From positions 1-64,000 of the forward strand of contig CAKZKD010000011.1 in assembly GCA_937121175.1 (NCBI GenBank): a stretch of 64,000 bases of DNA, written 5' to 3'. The notes under the pieces are model-generated. The model was given only the letters and a program-made list of their open reading frames with translations. It made no database searches and had not been told where the DNA came from. Below, one piece after another: positions 63,200-64,000 of the stretch; position 1 is the stretch's first letter; the number at the start of each line of letters is the position of its first letter. The DNA is from an uncultured Flavobacteriales bacterium (lineage in GTDB: Bacteria > Bacteroidota > Bacteroidia > Flavobacteriales_G > Salibacteraceae). A program made the position numbers and the translations under genes.

Positions 63200-64000
63200 T
63201 TATGCTAAATTCTCAGTATTTCTAACTTTAGTCATGTATGCAACATTTGGCTGCGTACCCACTTCTTCCGCCATAAAATATGAACGGTCATCATCAAAAT
63301 TCGCACGAACTGAAGATTTACTGTCGTTCAAATCACCAAACTGAATTGCGTTTGTAGGACATGCTTCTGAACATGCACTAACAACATCACCATCCTTAAC
63401 CGGTCTTCCAGCTTTCTTGGCCGTCAATTTTCCAGATTGAATCTTCTGAACACAGAAGCTACATTTTTCAATAACACCTCTAGAACGTACAACAACATCT
63501 GGGTTTAATACCATTCGTTGTAATTCATTTTGTGCAGGGTTAATTCCTGTAAACTTTGAATCTTTATTGTAGTTAAACCAGTTGAATCTTCTTACTTTAT
63601 ATGGACAGTTGTTTGCACAATAACGTGTTCCAACACATCTGTTATATGTCATCTGGTTCAACCCTTCTTCACTATGTGTTGTTGCAGCTACAGGGCATAC
63701 AGTTTCGCAAGGAGCGTGATTACAATGCTGACACATTACAGGTTGAAAAACTACTTGCGGATAATCAGAAGGGTTTTCCATCTGCTTATACATAGAAACT
63801 ACACCAACATCATCCGTTTTCCCTTTTTCTTTGGTCATGTCACTAGAGAAGTAACGGTCAATTCTTAACCAAAACATTGATCTAGTACGACGAATCTCAT
63901 CCTTTCCAACAACAGGAACATTGTTTTCAATGTGACAAGCAGTTACACATGCCCCACAACCTGTACATGAGTTTAAATCTATTGACATTCCCCAACGGTG
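63200..64000 (-). CDS. actB: Alternative complex III subunit ActB, C-terminal part (cut by window edge)
   Basis: The open frame runs through the right edge (HRWG precedes the apparent start at 63988), so only the last 266 codons of a much larger protein (about 1000 residues in the family) are seen. This part is the iron-sulfur domain: CTGCGACVTACHIENN, CQHCNHAPCETVCPVAA, CVGTRYCANNCPYKVRRFN and CSFCVQKIQ with CSEACPTNAI, enough for three 4Fe-4S clusters and one 3Fe-4S or 4Fe-4S. The missing front half is a molybdopterin-oxidoreductase-like domain without cofactor. ActB passes electrons from the ActC quinol site to the heme subunits; actA lies beyond the window. Confidence 0.95.
   Translation of the reverse strand, partial: HRWGMSIDLNSCTGCGACVTACHIENNVPVVGKDEIRRTRSMFWLRIDRYFSSDMTKEKGKTDDVGVVSMYKQMENPSDYPQVVFQPVMCQHCNHAPCETVCPVAATTHSEEGLNQMTYNRCVGTRYCANNCPYKVRRFNWFNYNKDSKFTGINPAQNELQRMVLNPDVVVRSRGVIEKCSFCVQKIQSGKLTAKKAGRPVKDGDVVSACSEACPTNAIQFGDLNDSKSSVRANFDDDRSYFMAEEVGTQPNVAYMTKVRNTENLA

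Noticed and set aside
1-64000. CRISPR array, insertion sequence, prophage or integron
   Set aside because: No regularly spaced repeats, transposase, integrase or phage genes were seen on either strand.

Overview
The window reads as a chromosomal segment of a free-living, aerobic member of the Bacteroidota, most likely a Flavobacteriales lineage (Cryomorphaceae- or Crocinitomicaceae-like); species cannot be fixed from sequence alone. Reasons: a SprA type IX secretion translocon, the alternative complex III (Act) cluster joined to an aa3 oxidase, methionine synthase split into two genes, an atp operon without atpD/atpC, RemB/Wzi-like surface proteins, an Omp28-type lipoprotein, and repeated exact matches to the Bacteroidota promoter element TAnnTTTG.

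Layout. 1-3.6 kb: leftward tolC-like, hlyD-like and tsaB operon. 3.7-7.6 kb: a leftward repeat protein, then a rightward overlapping set of a LolA-like protein, an exported YidD-like protein and two related TPR/membrane proteins. 7.6-13.4 kb: leftward ATP synthase operon (atpZ, a small membrane protein, atpB-E-F-H-A-G). 13.4-19.4 kb: tatA, gatA, a REP-like palindrome, an outer-membrane beta-barrel receptor, and a WYL regulator with GyrI-like and DUF1801 proteins. 19.9-24.2 kb: a TM2 protein and the two metH genes behind a SAM-I riboswitch. 24.2-28.2 kb: oxidase assembly and small-subunit genes (small CxxC protein, DUF420, SCO-like, subunit IV, two subunit III, ctaB). 28.3-34.5 kb: surface polysaccharide genes (gmd, fcl, a WecA-like transferase) with two RemB/Wzi-like proteins. 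34.6-37.8 kb: deoC with a full and a truncated aldehyde dehydrogenase. 38-49.7 kb: maeB, ruvA, sprA, gcvH, tonB. 49.8-54.3 kb: rightward sirtuin, TlpA-like thioredoxin, DUF6029-like protein, Omp28-like lipoprotein, small beta-barrel. 54.3-56.2 kb: ruvB-queG. 56.3-64 kb: leftward actB(partial)-C-D-E-F-coxB-coxA, cut by the right edge.

How the parts fit. ActB-F oxidise menaquinol and pass electrons to the CoxA/CoxB oxidase; the second cluster at 24-28 kb supplies its subunits III and IV, heme-O synthesis and assembly factors; the atp operon uses the resulting proton gradient. SprA, TonB, the outer-membrane barrels, LolA-like and YidD-like proteins form an envelope-biogenesis theme.

Most unusual points: the LolA-like/exported-YidD/TPR-membrane set with nested reading frames; a SCO-like protein without copper ligands beside a tiny CxxC membrane protein; a SAM-I riboswitch whose downstream hairpin competes with P1 but lacks a U-tract; five genes whose TAnnTTTG box lies only 6-10 nt before the start codon, suggesting leaderless or nearly leaderless mRNAs; and a terminator hairpin built into the last codons of the TlpA-like gene. 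No CRISPR array, insertion sequence, prophage, tRNA or rRNA gene was seen.
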